A stretch of DNA of 10,246 nucleotides, from contig JABFRY010000319.1 of the NCBI GenBank assembly GCA_013140955.1, forward strand, positions 1 through 10,246, in the 5' to 3' direction. Both the position numbers and the translations under genes were made by a program. Numbering within the stretch: position 1 is the first letter of the stretch; each line of letters begins with the position of its first letter. The notes below the pieces were generated by a model, which saw only the letters and a program-made list of their open reading frames with translations, searched no databases and had not been told where the DNA came from. The stretch is from Acidobacteriota bacterium. GTDB lineage: Bacteria; Acidobacteriota; Vicinamibacteria; Vicinamibacterales; UBA2999. This document shows positions 1 through 7,113 of the stretch, piece by piece.

Positions 1-190
1 CGTGGAGACGGGCCAACTGCCCGTGCGTGAACCGGCGAGGCCGCCCAGGGCACCCGCGCGGTTGAGCGCCGCAACCGCCAGCATCCGGCGCGACCCGCGC
101 GGCCAGCGACCTGCACCAGCGGCTGCAGCCGGTTCCGGCCCGTCGATTCGCGGCGCCCGGCACCCTGCCGCCCCGCCGCTGACCAACCGC
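1..190. other. Intergenic region downstream of korB, no supported gene
   Basis: These bases lie beyond the korB stop. A minus-strand ATG at 84-82 opens a frame that runs off the left edge (28 codons visible, starting MLAVAALNRAG), but it has no Shine-Dalgarno sequence and no recognisable family, so I do not call it. A 12-bp perfect palindrome (CGGCTGCAGCCG, 120-131) and other GC-rich inverted repeats occur. None is followed by a T-run, so there is no clear intrinsic terminator for the kor unit here. Confidence 0.5.
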
Positions 191-1246
191 CTAGCGGAAC
201 CGCGTCTGCAGCTTGTCGAGTGCCGCGCTGCCCGGGCAGAGCGTCTCGTAGGGCAGGTCGTGGAGCGGCGCCGCCACCGTGTTGGCCTGCTCGTGCATGT
301 CGCTCGAGTCCGGCGCGATGTACAGCAGGCCCGTCACGATCTGTCCTGCCTTGTGCTTCTCGCGCACGTACCCGTAGGCCCGGTCGCGGTCCGTCGGGTC
401 GTAGTCGTCGGCCACCTTCGTCAGCTGCACACGGCTCCCGTCGTGCAGCGTCACGCTGCGCGTGGTGCCCGGGTCGTACTGCGTCGTGATGGCCTTGGTC
501 GGCATCACGAAGTCGGCTTCGACCACTTCCACCATGTGCTCGCGCGTGTACGCGTAGCTCTTGGTGGAGCCCTCGTGGTCGTTGAAGGTGACGCACGGCG
601 ACACGATGGAGATGAAGGCAAAGCCCTTGTGGGCCAGGCCCGCCTTGAGCAGCGGCACCAGCTGCTCCTTGTCGCCCGAAAAGCTTCGCGCTACGAACGT
701 GGCGCCCATCGTGAGCGCCAGCAGGCACCCGTCGATGGCTTCCATGGTGTTGGCCTCGCCCCGCTTGCTGAGCGAGCCCGGGTCGGCCGAGGCCGAGAAC
801 TGGCCCTTCGTGAGCCCGTACACGCCGTTGTTCTCGAGCACGTAGAGCGCGTTCACGTTGCGCCGGATGGCGTGACACAGCTGGCCCAGCCCGATGGACA
901 GCGAATCGCCGTCGCCCGAGACGCCGATGTACAGCAGGTCGCCGTTGGCGGCGTTGGCGCCGGTGACGAGCGCCGGCATGCGCCCGTGCACGCCGTTGAA
1001 GCCGTGCGCCTCCCTGAGGAAGTACGTGGGCGTCTTCGACGAGCAACCGATGCCCGAGAGCTTGGCCACACGGTGCGGATGCACCGACAGCTCCCAGAAC
1101 GCCTGGATGATGGCGGCCGTCACCGAGTCGTGCCCGCAGCCCGCGCAGAGCGTCGTGACGGAGCCCTCGTAGTCGCGCCGCACGAGCCCGATGGCGTTCT
1201 TCTGCAGCGCGGGATGGTGGACCTTGGGCTTCGCGATGTACGTCAT
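191..1246 (-). CDS. korB: 2-oxoacid:ferredoxin oxidoreductase, beta subunit (KorB type)
   Basis: This is the thiamine-pyrophosphate subunit of a 2-oxoacid:ferredoxin oxidoreductase, probably 2-oxoglutarate-specific. It should carry the TPP cofactor and the [4Fe-4S] cluster that takes electrons during oxidative decarboxylation to an acyl-CoA. In the 351-aa product, CAGCGH (C34, C37), GIGCSSK (C68) and SPCVTFN (C218) supply the four cysteines expected of the cluster. GDGDS (111-115) followed by NN (139-140) is the TPP-Mg motif, and YGLTKGQ (143-149) is typical of KorB-like proteins. The start is the ATG at 1246: it overlaps the korA stop in an ATGA, has GGAG 8 nt upstream, and begins just before the conserved domain. 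A longer upstream frame exists but would run inside korA and is rejected. The length suits the family. The 2-oxoglutarate assignment is inferred from resemblance to KorB rather than pyruvate enzymes. Confidence 0.9.
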   Translation of the reverse strand: MTYIAKPKVHHPALQKNAIGLVRRDYEGSVTTLCAGCGHDSVTAAIIQAFWELSVHPHRVAKLSGIGCSSKTPTYFLREAHGFNGVHGRMPALVTGANAANGDLLYIGVSGDGDSLSIGLGQLCHAIRRNVNALYVLENNGVYGLTKGQFSASADPGSLSKRGEANTMEAIDGCLLALTMGATFVARSFSGDKEQLVPLLKAGLAHKGFAFISIVSPCVTFNDHEGSTKSYAYTREHMVEVVEADFVMPTKAITTQYDPGTTRSVTLHDGSRVQLTKVADDYDPTDRDRAYGYVREKHKAGQIVTGLLYIAPDSSDMHEQANTVAAPLHDLPYETLCPGSAALDKLQTRFR

Positions 1247-3039
1247 GCCACTTTCTCCAGCTTCGCGCGGACGCCGGTGAGCACGTGGTGCGCGCTCATG
1301 GGAAACCCGCCGTTGTACCGCACGGACTCGAGCCGGGTGATGGGCACGCCGGTCTCGAGCATCAGCAGGCTTCGCAGCTGCGCGTCGCGATTCTGCTCCA
1401 CCACGAAGTTGACCGCGTGCGACTCGGCGAAGGCGCGCACCTCGTCGGCGAAGGGAAAGCCGCGCACCCGCAGGTAGTCCACCTTCACGCCGTCGCGCGC
1501 GAGCAGGTCCACGGCCTCCACGCAGGCCGCATGGCATCCGCCCACGGTGATGATGCCCACGGTGGCGCCGGGCACGGTCCGGATCTCTGGCGCCGGCACG
1601 GCCTGCGACGCGCGCTGGATCTTGCGCGCGATCCGGTCCATCACGTCTGCGTACTCCTCGCCGTCCTCGGTGTAGCCGCCGAACCGGTTGTGGCCCGAGC
1701 CGCGCGTGAAGTACGCGCCCTTCGGGTGCACGCCCGGGAGCGTCCGGTAGGGAATGCCGTCGCCGTCCACATCGAGGTAGCGGTAAAAGGTCTTCACCTG
1801 CTCGAGCTGCTCGGCCGACAACACCTTGCCGCGGTCGGGCACGTAGGCGTCGTCCCAGGTGAGGCGCTTCACCATCCAGTCGTTCATGCCGATGTCGAGG
1901 TCGCTCAGCACGAATACGGGCGTCTGGAACCGCTCGGAGAGGTCGAAGGCCGCCACGGCCATCTCGAAGGCCTCGCGGGGATCGGCCGGATACAGGCACA
2001 CGTGCCGCGTGTCGCCGTGCGAGGCGTAGGCACACATCATCAGGTCGCCCTGCTGCGTGCGGGTCGGCATGCCGGTGGAGGGGCCCGTGCGCTGCACGTC
2101 GAAGATGACGGCGGGAATCTCGGCGTAGTAGGCCAGGCCGATGAACTCGCTCATCAGCGAGATGCCGGGACCGGCCGTGGGCGTGAAGGCCCGCGCACCG
2201 GCCCAGCCGGCGCCAATCACCATGCCGAGCGCCGCCAGTTCATCTTCGGCCTGCAGCACGGCAAAGCGGTTGCGCGCGGTGTCGGGGTCTTTGCGGTAGC
2301 GCTGGCAGAAGCCGGCGAAGGCTTCCATCAGCGACGTGGCAGGCGTGATGGGATACCAGGCGCCCACGGTCGCTCCGGCATACAGGCACCCGAGACCGGC
2401 GGCGGTGTTGCCGTCGATGAGGATGCAGTCCTTCGTGGCATCCATCGCCTCGAGGCGGATGGGCAGCGGGCACGGGAAGTGTTCGCGCGCGTAGTCGAAG
2501 CCGATGTCCACCGCGCGCTGGTTCGAGTCCTTGAGCGCCTGCTTCTTGGCGTACTTCTCGGTGAGCAGTGTCCGGATGATGTCGGTGTCGATGCCGAGCA
2601 GCGCTGCCAGCGCGCCGGCATAGGCGACGTTCTTCATCAGGATGCGCTCGCGCACGCCGGTGAACTCCGCGTTGCACATGGCGGCGAGCGGAATGCCGAG
2701 ATACGTCACGTCGGGCCGGCGCAGGCGCTCGTCGAGCGGCCACGTCGAGTCGAAGAGCATCCAGCCACCCGAACGCACCTCGGCGGCATCACGCTGGTAG
2801 GTGGCCGGGTTGAGCGCCACCATCAGGTCGAAATCGGGGGTCCTGGCCGTGTACCCGTGCCGGTTGACCCGGATCTCGTACCACGTCGGCAGGCCCTGGA
2901 TGTTCGAGGGGAACACGTTCTTGCCGGTGACCGGAATCCCCATGCGGAAGATGGCCCGCATGATGAGCGAATTGGCCGACGCGGAACCGGTGCCGTTGGC
3001 GGTGGCAATCTTGAAGGCGAACTCGTTGACGCGATCCAT
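1243..3039 (-). CDS. korA: 2-oxoacid:acceptor oxidoreductase, fused gamma-alpha subunit (KorA type)
   Basis: This subunit partners KorB. The 598-aa product begins with a gamma domain (about 1-190; the start resembles family members, with GTGSASANSLIMRAIFRMG and GKNVFPSNIQG). The alpha pyrimidine-binding domain follows (about 205-400), with WYPITPATSLMEAF (228-241) and the signature FTPTAGPGISLM...QRTGPSTGMPTRTQQGD (285-332). A C-terminal transketolase-like domain II occupies about 495-590. The gamma-alpha fusion is the usual layout of two-subunit KorAB enzymes. The ATG at 3039 is preceded by a purine-rich AGGGGG a few bases upstream. The gene starts 39 nt after the flavoprotein stop and overlaps korB by 4 nt, so all three are probably co-transcribed. 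Substrate specificity cannot be proven from sequence; 2-oxoglutarate is most likely and other 2-oxoacids are possible. Confidence 0.9.
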   Translation of the reverse strand: MDRVNEFAFKIATANGTGSASANSLIMRAIFRMGIPVTGKNVFPSNIQGLPTWYEIRVNRHGYTARTPDFDLMVALNPATYQRDAAEVRSGGWMLFDSTWPLDERLRRPDVTYLGIPLAAMCNAEFTGVRERILMKNVAYAGALAALLGIDTDIIRTLLTEKYAKKQALKDSNQRAVDIGFDYAREHFPCPLPIRLEAMDATKDCILIDGNTAAGLGCLYAGATVGAWYPITPATSLMEAFAGFCQRYRKDPDTARNRFAVLQAEDELAALGMVIGAGWAGARAFTPTAGPGISLMSEFIGLAYYAEIPAVIFDVQRTGPSTGMPTRTQQGDLMMCAYASHGDTRHVCLYPADPREAFEMAVAAFDLSERFQTPVFVLSDLDIGMNDWMVKRLTWDDAYVPDRGKVLSAEQLEQVKTFYRYLDVDGDGIPYRTLPGVHPKGAYFTRGSGHNRFGGYTEDGEEYADVMDRIARKIQRASQAVPAPEIRTVPGATVGIITVGGCHAACVEAVDLLARDGVKVDYLRVRGFPFADEVRAFAESHAVNFVVEQNRDAQLRSLLMLETGVPITRLESVRYNGGFPMSAHHVLTGVRAKLEKVA

Positions 3040-3078
3040 GGTCCCCCTGCGCGCGCGATGTCCGGACGGGTACGCCGA

Positions 3079-4866
3079 CTAGCGTGTGACGAGCGCCACG
3101 GCGGCGCCCGCATGCGGAAGGTCGATGACGGCCCGGCGCATGTCCCACGCGAAGGTGGGGCACCGCTCGGCGCACAGGCCGCAGTGGAGGCAGACGTTCT
3201 CGTCCTTCACCATCACGCGCCCGGTCTGCTTGAGCTGTCCCGAGACGAAGATCGGCTGGTCGGTGTTGTCGGCCGGCGCCATCAGCCGCGTGCGCAGGTC
3301 GGCTTCCTCGCCGTTCGGCGTGATCGTGAGGCAATCCACCGGGCAGATGTCGATGCAGGCGTCGCACTCGATGCACAGCGAATCGGTGAAGTGGGTCTGC
3401 ACGTCGCAGTTCAGGCAGCGCTCCACCTCGGTGCGCGTCTGCTCGGCGGTGAACCCCTTCTCGACCTCGGTGGTCATGTTCTGGAAGCGCAGCGGCATCT
3501 CGACGTGCTGCATCTTCTGGCGGCCGGAGGGGTCGTAGTTGTTGCTGTACGCCCACTCGTGCAGCCCCATCTTGGTGCTGGTGAGGGTGACACCACGGGG
3601 AGGCCGCTCGGTCACCGGCACGCCCTGGCAGTGGTTGTGGATGGAGATCGCGGCCTGGTGGCCGTGCTCCACCGCCCAGATGATGTTGGCCGGTCCGAAC
3701 GCGGCGTCCCCGCCGAAGAACACGCCGGGCCTCGTGGACATGAACGTGGTCCGATCCACGACCGGCATGTCCCACTTCCCGAACTCCAGCCCGATGCCGC
3801 GCTCGATCCAGGGGAAGGCGTTGTCCTGGCCGATGGCCAGGATGACGGTGTCGCACGGGATGATTTCGCGGCCCACCACCTCCTGCTGGAGCGTGCCGTC
3901 CACCTCGATGGACCGGAAGCGGTCGAACTCCATGCCGACCAGACGGCCCTGCTCGAGGACGAAGCGAATCGGCTGGAGGTTCTCGAGGATCTCGACCCCT
4001 TCCTCCTCGGCGTCCTCCAGCTCCCAGGGCGACGCCTTGAAGTACTTCCGCGTCTTGCGGGCCACCACCTTGACGTCGGTGGCGCCGAGCCGCTTGGCCG
4101 AGCGGCAGCAGTCCATCGCCGTGTTGCCCACGCCGATGATGACGACATGGCTGCCCACCGAGTCCACGTGGCCGAAGTGCACCGACTCGAGCCACTCGAT
4201 GCCGAGGAAGATCTGGTCCGAGTCGCGACGACCCGGAATGTCGAGTTCCTTGCCGCGCGGCGCGCCGCTGCCCACGAACACCGCGTCGAACTCGCCCGAG
4301 TCGAGCAGGGCCTTGAGGCTCGTCACCGGCGTGCCGAAGCGCATCTCGACGCCCATGTTGACGATGTAGCCGATCTCCTCGTCGAGCACCGGCTCGGGCA
4401 GGCGGAACGACGGGATGTTGATGCGCATGAGGCCGCCGGCCCGCGGCAGCTTCTCGAAGATGGTGACGGCGTAACCGAGCGGCATCAGGTCGTTGGCCAC
4501 GGTGAGCGAGGCCGGGCCCGCGCCGATGAGGGCGACCTTCTTGCCGTTCTTCTCGGAGGGCGCGGTGGGAATGAGGTGCGCCACCTCGTCCCGATGATCC
4601 GCGGCCACGCGCTTGAGGCGACAGATGGCCACCGGTGTGCCGTCCACGCGTGTGCGGCGGCAGGCCGGTTCGCACGGGCGATCGCACGTGCGCCCGAGGA
4701 TGCCGGGAAACACATTGGAGGCACGATTGACCAGGTACGCCTCGGTGAACCGCCCCTGGGCGATGAGCCGGATGTACTCGGGAACGTTGGTATGGGCCGG
4801 GCAGGCCCACTGGCAGTCGACGACGCGGTGGAAGTAGTCCGGGTGTCCGACGTCAGTTGGGCGCAT
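3079..4866 (-). CDS. GltD-like FAD/NAD(P) oxidoreductase fused to a 2x[4Fe-4S] ferredoxin domain
   Basis: The 595-aa product is a flavoprotein of the glutamate-synthase small subunit/NfnB type with an added ferredoxin tail. The N-terminal cysteine-rich segment (C18, C22, C61, C65, C69, C82) matches the GltD/DPYD cluster domain. GAGPAS (115-120) is the FAD dinucleotide-binding loop, GVGNTAMD (245-252) the second Rossmann loop for NAD(P)H, and GGDAAFGPANIIWAVEHGHQA (385-405) the second FAD motif. After a linker come C484/C487, then two ferredoxin motifs: C498-C501-C504-C508 and C559-C562-C565-C569. Standing directly ahead of korA-korB, it probably moves electrons between the Kor ferredoxin cluster and NAD(P). 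No glutamate synthase large subunit is nearby. The ATG at 4866 has no Shine-Dalgarno sequence, but a TATAAT lies 8 nt upstream, suggesting leaderless translation. The family is confident; the physiological direction and the NAD versus NADP choice are not. Confidence 0.88.
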   Translation of the reverse strand: MRPTDVGHPDYFHRVVDCQWACPAHTNVPEYIRLIAQGRFTEAYLVNRASNVFPGILGRTCDRPCEPACRRTRVDGTPVAICRLKRVAADHRDEVAHLIPTAPSEKNGKKVALIGAGPASLTVANDLMPLGYAVTIFEKLPRAGGLMRINIPSFRLPEPVLDEEIGYIVNMGVEMRFGTPVTSLKALLDSGEFDAVFVGSGAPRGKELDIPGRRDSDQIFLGIEWLESVHFGHVDSVGSHVVIIGVGNTAMDCCRSAKRLGATDVKVVARKTRKYFKASPWELEDAEEEGVEILENLQPIRFVLEQGRLVGMEFDRFRSIEVDGTLQQEVVGREIIPCDTVILAIGQDNAFPWIERGIGLEFGKWDMPVVDRTTFMSTRPGVFFGGDAAFGPANIIWAVEHGHQAAISIHNHCQGVPVTERPPRGVTLTSTKMGLHEWAYSNNYDPSGRQKMQHVEMPLRFQNMTTEVEKGFTAEQTRTEVERCLNCDVQTHFTDSLCIECDACIDICPVDCLTITPNGEEADLRTRLMAPADNTDQPIFVSGQLKQTGRVMVKDENVCLHCGLCAERCPTFAWDMRRAVIDLPHAGAAVALVTR

Positions 4867-4874
4867 GACGCGGC

Positions 4875-4880
4875 ATTATA
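4875..4880 (-). promoter_or_regulatory. -10 box for the flavoprotein-korAB operon, possibly leaderless
   Basis: The minus strand reads TATAAT followed by GCCGCGTC and then the ATG at 4866. A perfect -10 hexamer 8 nt from the start codon would put the transcript start at or within a couple of bases of the A of ATG. No Shine-Dalgarno sequence fits between them. No convincing TTGACA-like -35 is found 16-18 nt upstream (the 17-nt position reads CCTGCA), and there is no extended TGn. A small inverted repeat, GGCA-GT-TGCC, sits in the spacer at 4883-4892. Confidence 0.5.
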
Positions 4881-5014
4881 GGGCAACTGCCGTGCGGTGC
4901 AGGGTGCTGTCTCGGCATTTCTCGCCGGTGGTGCCGGAGAACATGCCTGAGGATGCTGCCGAGGGACGGCTGGCGCGGAGGGACGAGGATGGTGCGGGTG
5001 GGCACTGCCAGAAC

Positions 5015-5047
5015 GGGCCGGGCGCGACCCAACGGTCGCCCCGGCCC
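5015..5047 (-). terminator. Hairpin downstream of sodA, probable terminator
   Basis: A long GC-rich hairpin begins 24 nt past the sodA stop. Arms 5015-5022 and 5040-5047 (GGGCCGGG/CCCGGCCC) and 5024-5029 with 5034-5039 (GCGACC/GGTCGC) give 14 pairs with one bulged base at 5023 and a 4-nt loop. On the minus strand it is followed by GTTCTGG rather than a true T-run, so it is not a canonical intrinsic terminator. Its position between sodA and the next operon's promoter suggests it ends or stabilises the sodA message. Confidence 0.45.
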
Positions 5048-5070
5048 TCTCGTGTGCAGCGGGACGGGCG

Positions 5071-5667
5071 CTAGAGCGCCTTGTTCACTTCGTCCCAGTT
5101 GACCACGTTCCACCACGCCGAGATGTAGTCGGGGCGGCGGTTCTGGTACTTCAGGTAGTAGGCATGCTCCCAGACGTCGAGCCCGAGCACAGCGTTCTTC
5201 CCCTCCATGAGGGGATTGTCCTGATTGGGCGTGCTCGTGATGGAGAAGGTGCTGCCGTCGACCACGAGCCATGCCCAGCCGCTGCCGAACCGCCCCACGC
5301 CGGCCTTCCCGAACAGTTCCTTGAAGGTGTCGAAGTTGCCGAAGGTGCCATTGATGACATCGGCAATCTTGCCCGTGGGCGCGCCGCCGGCTCCCGGCGC
5401 CATCCACTTCCAGAACATGCTGTGATTCCAGTGGCCGCCGCCGTTGTTCCGAACGGCGGTGCGGATGTCCTCCGGAACGCTGCTGATGCCGCGGCAGAGA
5501 TCCTCGAGGCTCTTGGACTGCAGCTCAGGATGCTTGTCGAGCGCCGCGTTCAGGTTGGTGACATAGGCCTGGTGGTGCTTCCCGTGGTGAATCTGCATCG
5601 TCTGCGCGTCGACATGGGGCTCGAGCGCGGCGACGTCGTACGGGAGCTTGGGCAGTTCGTGCGCCAT
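5071..5667 (-). CDS. sodA: Superoxide dismutase, manganese type
   Basis: This 198-aa protein of the Fe/Mn superoxide dismutase family converts superoxide to oxygen and hydrogen peroxide, most likely in the cytoplasm (no signal peptide). Metal ligands are visible at H27 (MQIHHGKHHQAY), H82 (GGGHWNHSMFW), D164 and H168 (LGLDVWEHAYY). Gly at 78, just before H79, and Gln at 149 in the TPNQDNPLM segment match the second-sphere pattern of Mn enzymes; Fe enzymes have Gln and Ala/His there. Mn is therefore preferred, though a cambialistic enzyme is not excluded. The ATG at 5667 is chosen because AGGAGG lies 4 nt upstream and the protein then begins at the family's usual N-terminus. A frame extended to 5721 is rejected. 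The gene is flanked by about 200-nt gaps with hairpins and is probably monocistronic. Confidence 0.95.
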   Translation of the reverse strand: MAHELPKLPYDVAALEPHVDAQTMQIHHGKHHQAYVTNLNAALDKHPELQSKSLEDLCRGISSVPEDIRTAVRNNGGGHWNHSMFWKWMAPGAGGAPTGKIADVINGTFGNFDTFKELFGKAGVGRFGSGWAWLVVDGSTFSITSTPNQDNPLMEGKNAVLGLDVWEHAYYLKYQNRRPDYISAWWNVVNWDEVNKAL

Positions 5668-5710
5668 GCGTCCTCCTCGTGTAATGGTCTTTCGTGACTG
5701 CAACCCGTCG

Positions 5711-5740
5711 ATCGTAGTCACAGGGACCGCGGAAATACAA
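5711..5740 (-). promoter_or_regulatory. Possible sodA promoter
   Basis: On the minus strand TTGTAT (5740-5735) and TACGAT (5716-5711) are separated by 18 nt. This would place the transcript start near 5704, about 37 nt before the sodA ATG. Both hexamers are partial matches. A 6-bp inverted repeat, GTGACT/AGTCAC (5694-5699 and 5716-5721), spans the predicted start and could be an operator or 5'-end hairpin. This is weak evidence from position and pattern only. Confidence 0.25.
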
Positions 5741-5815
5741 CGCGATCCGAGCGTCCATCAGGGCACATGACGTGACCCGGTCCACCCCATCGGCCCCGGC
5801 GGATGGCGGTGCAGA

Positions 5816-5834
5816 GCCCGATCGACGGTCGGGC
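5816..5834 (-). terminator. Weak hairpin downstream of nadA
   Basis: GCCCGA (5816-5821) and TCGGGC (5829-5834) form a 6-bp stem with a 7-nt loop, 34 nt beyond the nadA stop. On the minus strand it is followed by TCTGC, so no real T-run exists. It may help end nadA transcription, but chance occurrence in GC-rich DNA is also plausible. Confidence 0.25.
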
Positions 5835-5867
5835 CTGCCTGACGCCGGCTGGGGCGTGGGAGAGGCG

Positions 5868-7004
5868 CTAGCTGATCGAGAGCATGCGGTCGAGCGCCAC
5901 GCGCGTCCAGTGCTTCTGGTCGTCCGGTACGACGATGCGGTTGTGCACCCGCCCCTCGAGCAGTTCCTCGAGGATCCACAGGAGATGGTTGGGGGACACC
6001 CGGAACATGGTCGAGCACAGGCAGCCGAACTGATCGAGCGAGAGCACGGTCCGGGCGGGCGCCATCTGCTGCGCGAGCCGGTTGACCAGGTGCACCTCGG
6101 TGCCGACGGCCCACACCGACCCTTCGGGACTCTCAGAGACCGTGCGGATGATGTACTCGGTGCTGCCGCTGTCGTCGGCCGCCTGCACGACGTCCCACGG
6201 CACCTCGGGATGCACGATGACCCGGATGCCCGGGTGCTGCACCCGCATCGCCTCGATCTGCCTGGCCGAGAAGCGGGTGTGGACCGAGCAGTGGCCCTTC
6301 CAGAGCAGCATCTTCGCGCGCTCCAGCGCCTCCGGTTCCACGCCCCCGCCGATCTCGTCCGGGTCCCACACCACCATCTCGTCGAGCGGGATGCCCATGG
6401 CGTAGGCCGTGTTGCGTCCCAGGTGCTGGTCCGGCAGGAAGAGCACCCGCTCGCCGCGCTCGAACGCCCAGCGCAACGTTGCCGCGGCGTTCGACGACGT
6501 GCACACCGTGCCGCCCCGCTCGCCGACGAACGCCTTGATGGAGGCGGCGGAGTTGATGTACGTGACCGGCACGATGCCGCGCACGCCCAGGGCCGTCAGC
6601 TCCTCCCAGGTGGTGACGAGCTGGTCGGGCGCCGCCATGTCCGCCATGGAGCACCCGGCCGCGAGGTCGGGCAGGATCACCTGCTGGTGGGGGGCACACA
6701 GCACGTCGGCGCTCTCCGCCATGAAGTGCACGCCACAGAAGATGATGTAGTCGGCCTCGGGACGGCTCGCGATCTGCCGCGCCAGGCGGAACGAGTCGCC
6801 CGTGTAGTCGGCGAACCTGATCACTTCATCGCGCTGGTAGTGGTGCCCGAGGATCACCAGTCGCGTGCCGAGGGCCCGGCGTGCGTCGGCAATGCGTGCC
6901 GCCATCTCCTCGTCGGAGAGACCCACGTAGCGTTCCGGCAACGCCTGACGCTCCGAGAGGTGCTCCTTCTCGAACTCGGTCAGCAGCGGAATGATCGTGC
7001 CCAT
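5868..7004 (-). CDS. nadA: Quinolinate synthase
   Basis: NadA condenses iminoaspartate with dihydroxyacetone phosphate to give quinolinate, the precursor of de novo NAD, using an oxygen-sensitive [4Fe-4S] cluster with three cysteine ligands. In the 378-aa product the likely ligands are C90 (FCGVHFMAESA), C239 (KGHCSVH) and C330 or C328 (FGCLCSTMFR). Other family landmarks are GHHYQRDE (53-60), VTYINSAASIKAF (147-159), TSSNA (169-173), LFLPDQHLGRNTA (188-200) and HPEVPWDVV (265-273). The length matches the longer Bacillus-type NadA. I chose the ATG at 7004. A TTG at 7046 would add 14 residues but lies inside a palindromic operator-like sequence and has no Shine-Dalgarno; the ATG has AAAGGGG about 12 nt and GAGG 2 nt upstream. 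No nadB or nadC is adjacent, so the rest of the pathway must be elsewhere. Confidence 0.95.
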   Translation of the reverse strand: MGTIIPLLTEFEKEHLSERQALPERYVGLSDEEMAARIADARRALGTRLVILGHHYQRDEVIRFADYTGDSFRLARQIASRPEADYIIFCGVHFMAESADVLCAPHQQVILPDLAAGCSMADMAAPDQLVTTWEELTALGVRGIVPVTYINSAASIKAFVGERGGTVCTSSNAAATLRWAFERGERVLFLPDQHLGRNTAYAMGIPLDEMVVWDPDEIGGGVEPEALERAKMLLWKGHCSVHTRFSARQIEAMRVQHPGIRVIVHPEVPWDVVQAADDSGSTEYIIRTVSESPEGSVWAVGTEVHLVNRLAQQMAPARTVLSLDQFGCLCSTMFRVSPNHLLWILEELLEGRVHNRIVVPDDQKHWTRVALDRMLSIS

Positions 7005-7018
7005 GGCCTCGGCGCCCC

Positions 7019-7047
7019 TTTGTGAAGTTTGTGAAACATTTCGCAAA
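7019..7047. promoter_or_regulatory. Rex-like (or CRP-family) operator upstream of nadA
   Basis: Bases 7028-7047 form a 20-bp inverted repeat, TTTGTGAAA-CA-TTTCGCAAA, with one mismatch between the 9-bp arms. The inner 18 bases (7029-7046) match the Rex consensus TTGTGAA-N4-TTCACAA at all but one specified position. The same site also fits TGTGA-N6-TCACA of CRP-type regulators with one mismatch. A third copy of the half-site, TTTGTGAAG (7019-7027), abuts it in tandem. The palindrome ends 24 nt before the nadA ATG. Its AT-rich makeup stands out against GC-rich flanks. Rex senses the NADH/NAD+ ratio, so control of NAD synthesis would make sense; the regulator's identity is inference. Confidence 0.6.
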
Positions 7048-7058
7048 GTGCGGACATG

Positions 7059-7102
7059 AAAAAGCCCAGGCGCTTGAGGAAGCTATCGCTTCCGAGGCCT
7101 GG
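7059..7102 (-). terminator. Two-tier hairpin plus T5 between mqnE and nadA
   Basis: On the minus strand an outer stem CCAGGC/GCCTGG (7102-7097 with 7071-7066) encloses an inner perfect stem GGAAGC/GCTTCC with a GATA loop (7093-7078). The two are separated by an asymmetric internal loop. GC and then TTTTT (7063-7059) follow directly. This is the best intrinsic-terminator shape in the window and lies 54 nt past the mqnE stop, so it probably ends mqnE. It also sits just downstream of a TATAAT at 7119-7114, so a role in the nadA leader cannot be excluded. Confidence 0.6.
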
Positions 7103-7113
7103 ACCTGCCGTCG

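Noticed and set aside
1..84. Minus-strand frame from the ATG at 84 to the left edge
   Set aside because: It has only 28 codons, no Shine-Dalgarno and no family signal; a gene beyond the edge could still begin here, but this cannot be shown.
120..131. 12-bp palindrome CGGCTGCAGCCG as a regulatory site
   Set aside because: Short GC-rich palindromes are expected by chance at this base composition, and no gene start is supported beside it.
2..1477. A 491-codon plus-strand frame covering the left end
   Set aside because: It is antisense to korB and the korA end, has biased Arg/Ala/Val composition and no recognisable domain, and its start is at the window edge.
1285..4881. A 1198-codon open frame on the plus strand opposite korA and the flavoprotein gene
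   Set aside because: It is antisense to two genes with unmistakable domains, and its translation (rich in His, Arg, Val and Gly, without motifs) is what antisense reading of high-GC genes gives. It spans gene boundaries and has no family.
7005..7046. N-terminal extension of nadA from a TTG at 7046
   Set aside because: The 14 extra residues would be encoded by the palindromic operator-like sequence, there is no ribosome site before the TTG, and the ATG at 7004 fits the family's N-terminus.
7059..7102. Hairpin between mqnE and nadA as a novel small RNA or riboswitch
   Set aside because: At about 40 nt with a T-run and positioned just after mqnE, it is most simply an intrinsic terminator; no known aptamer core is visible.
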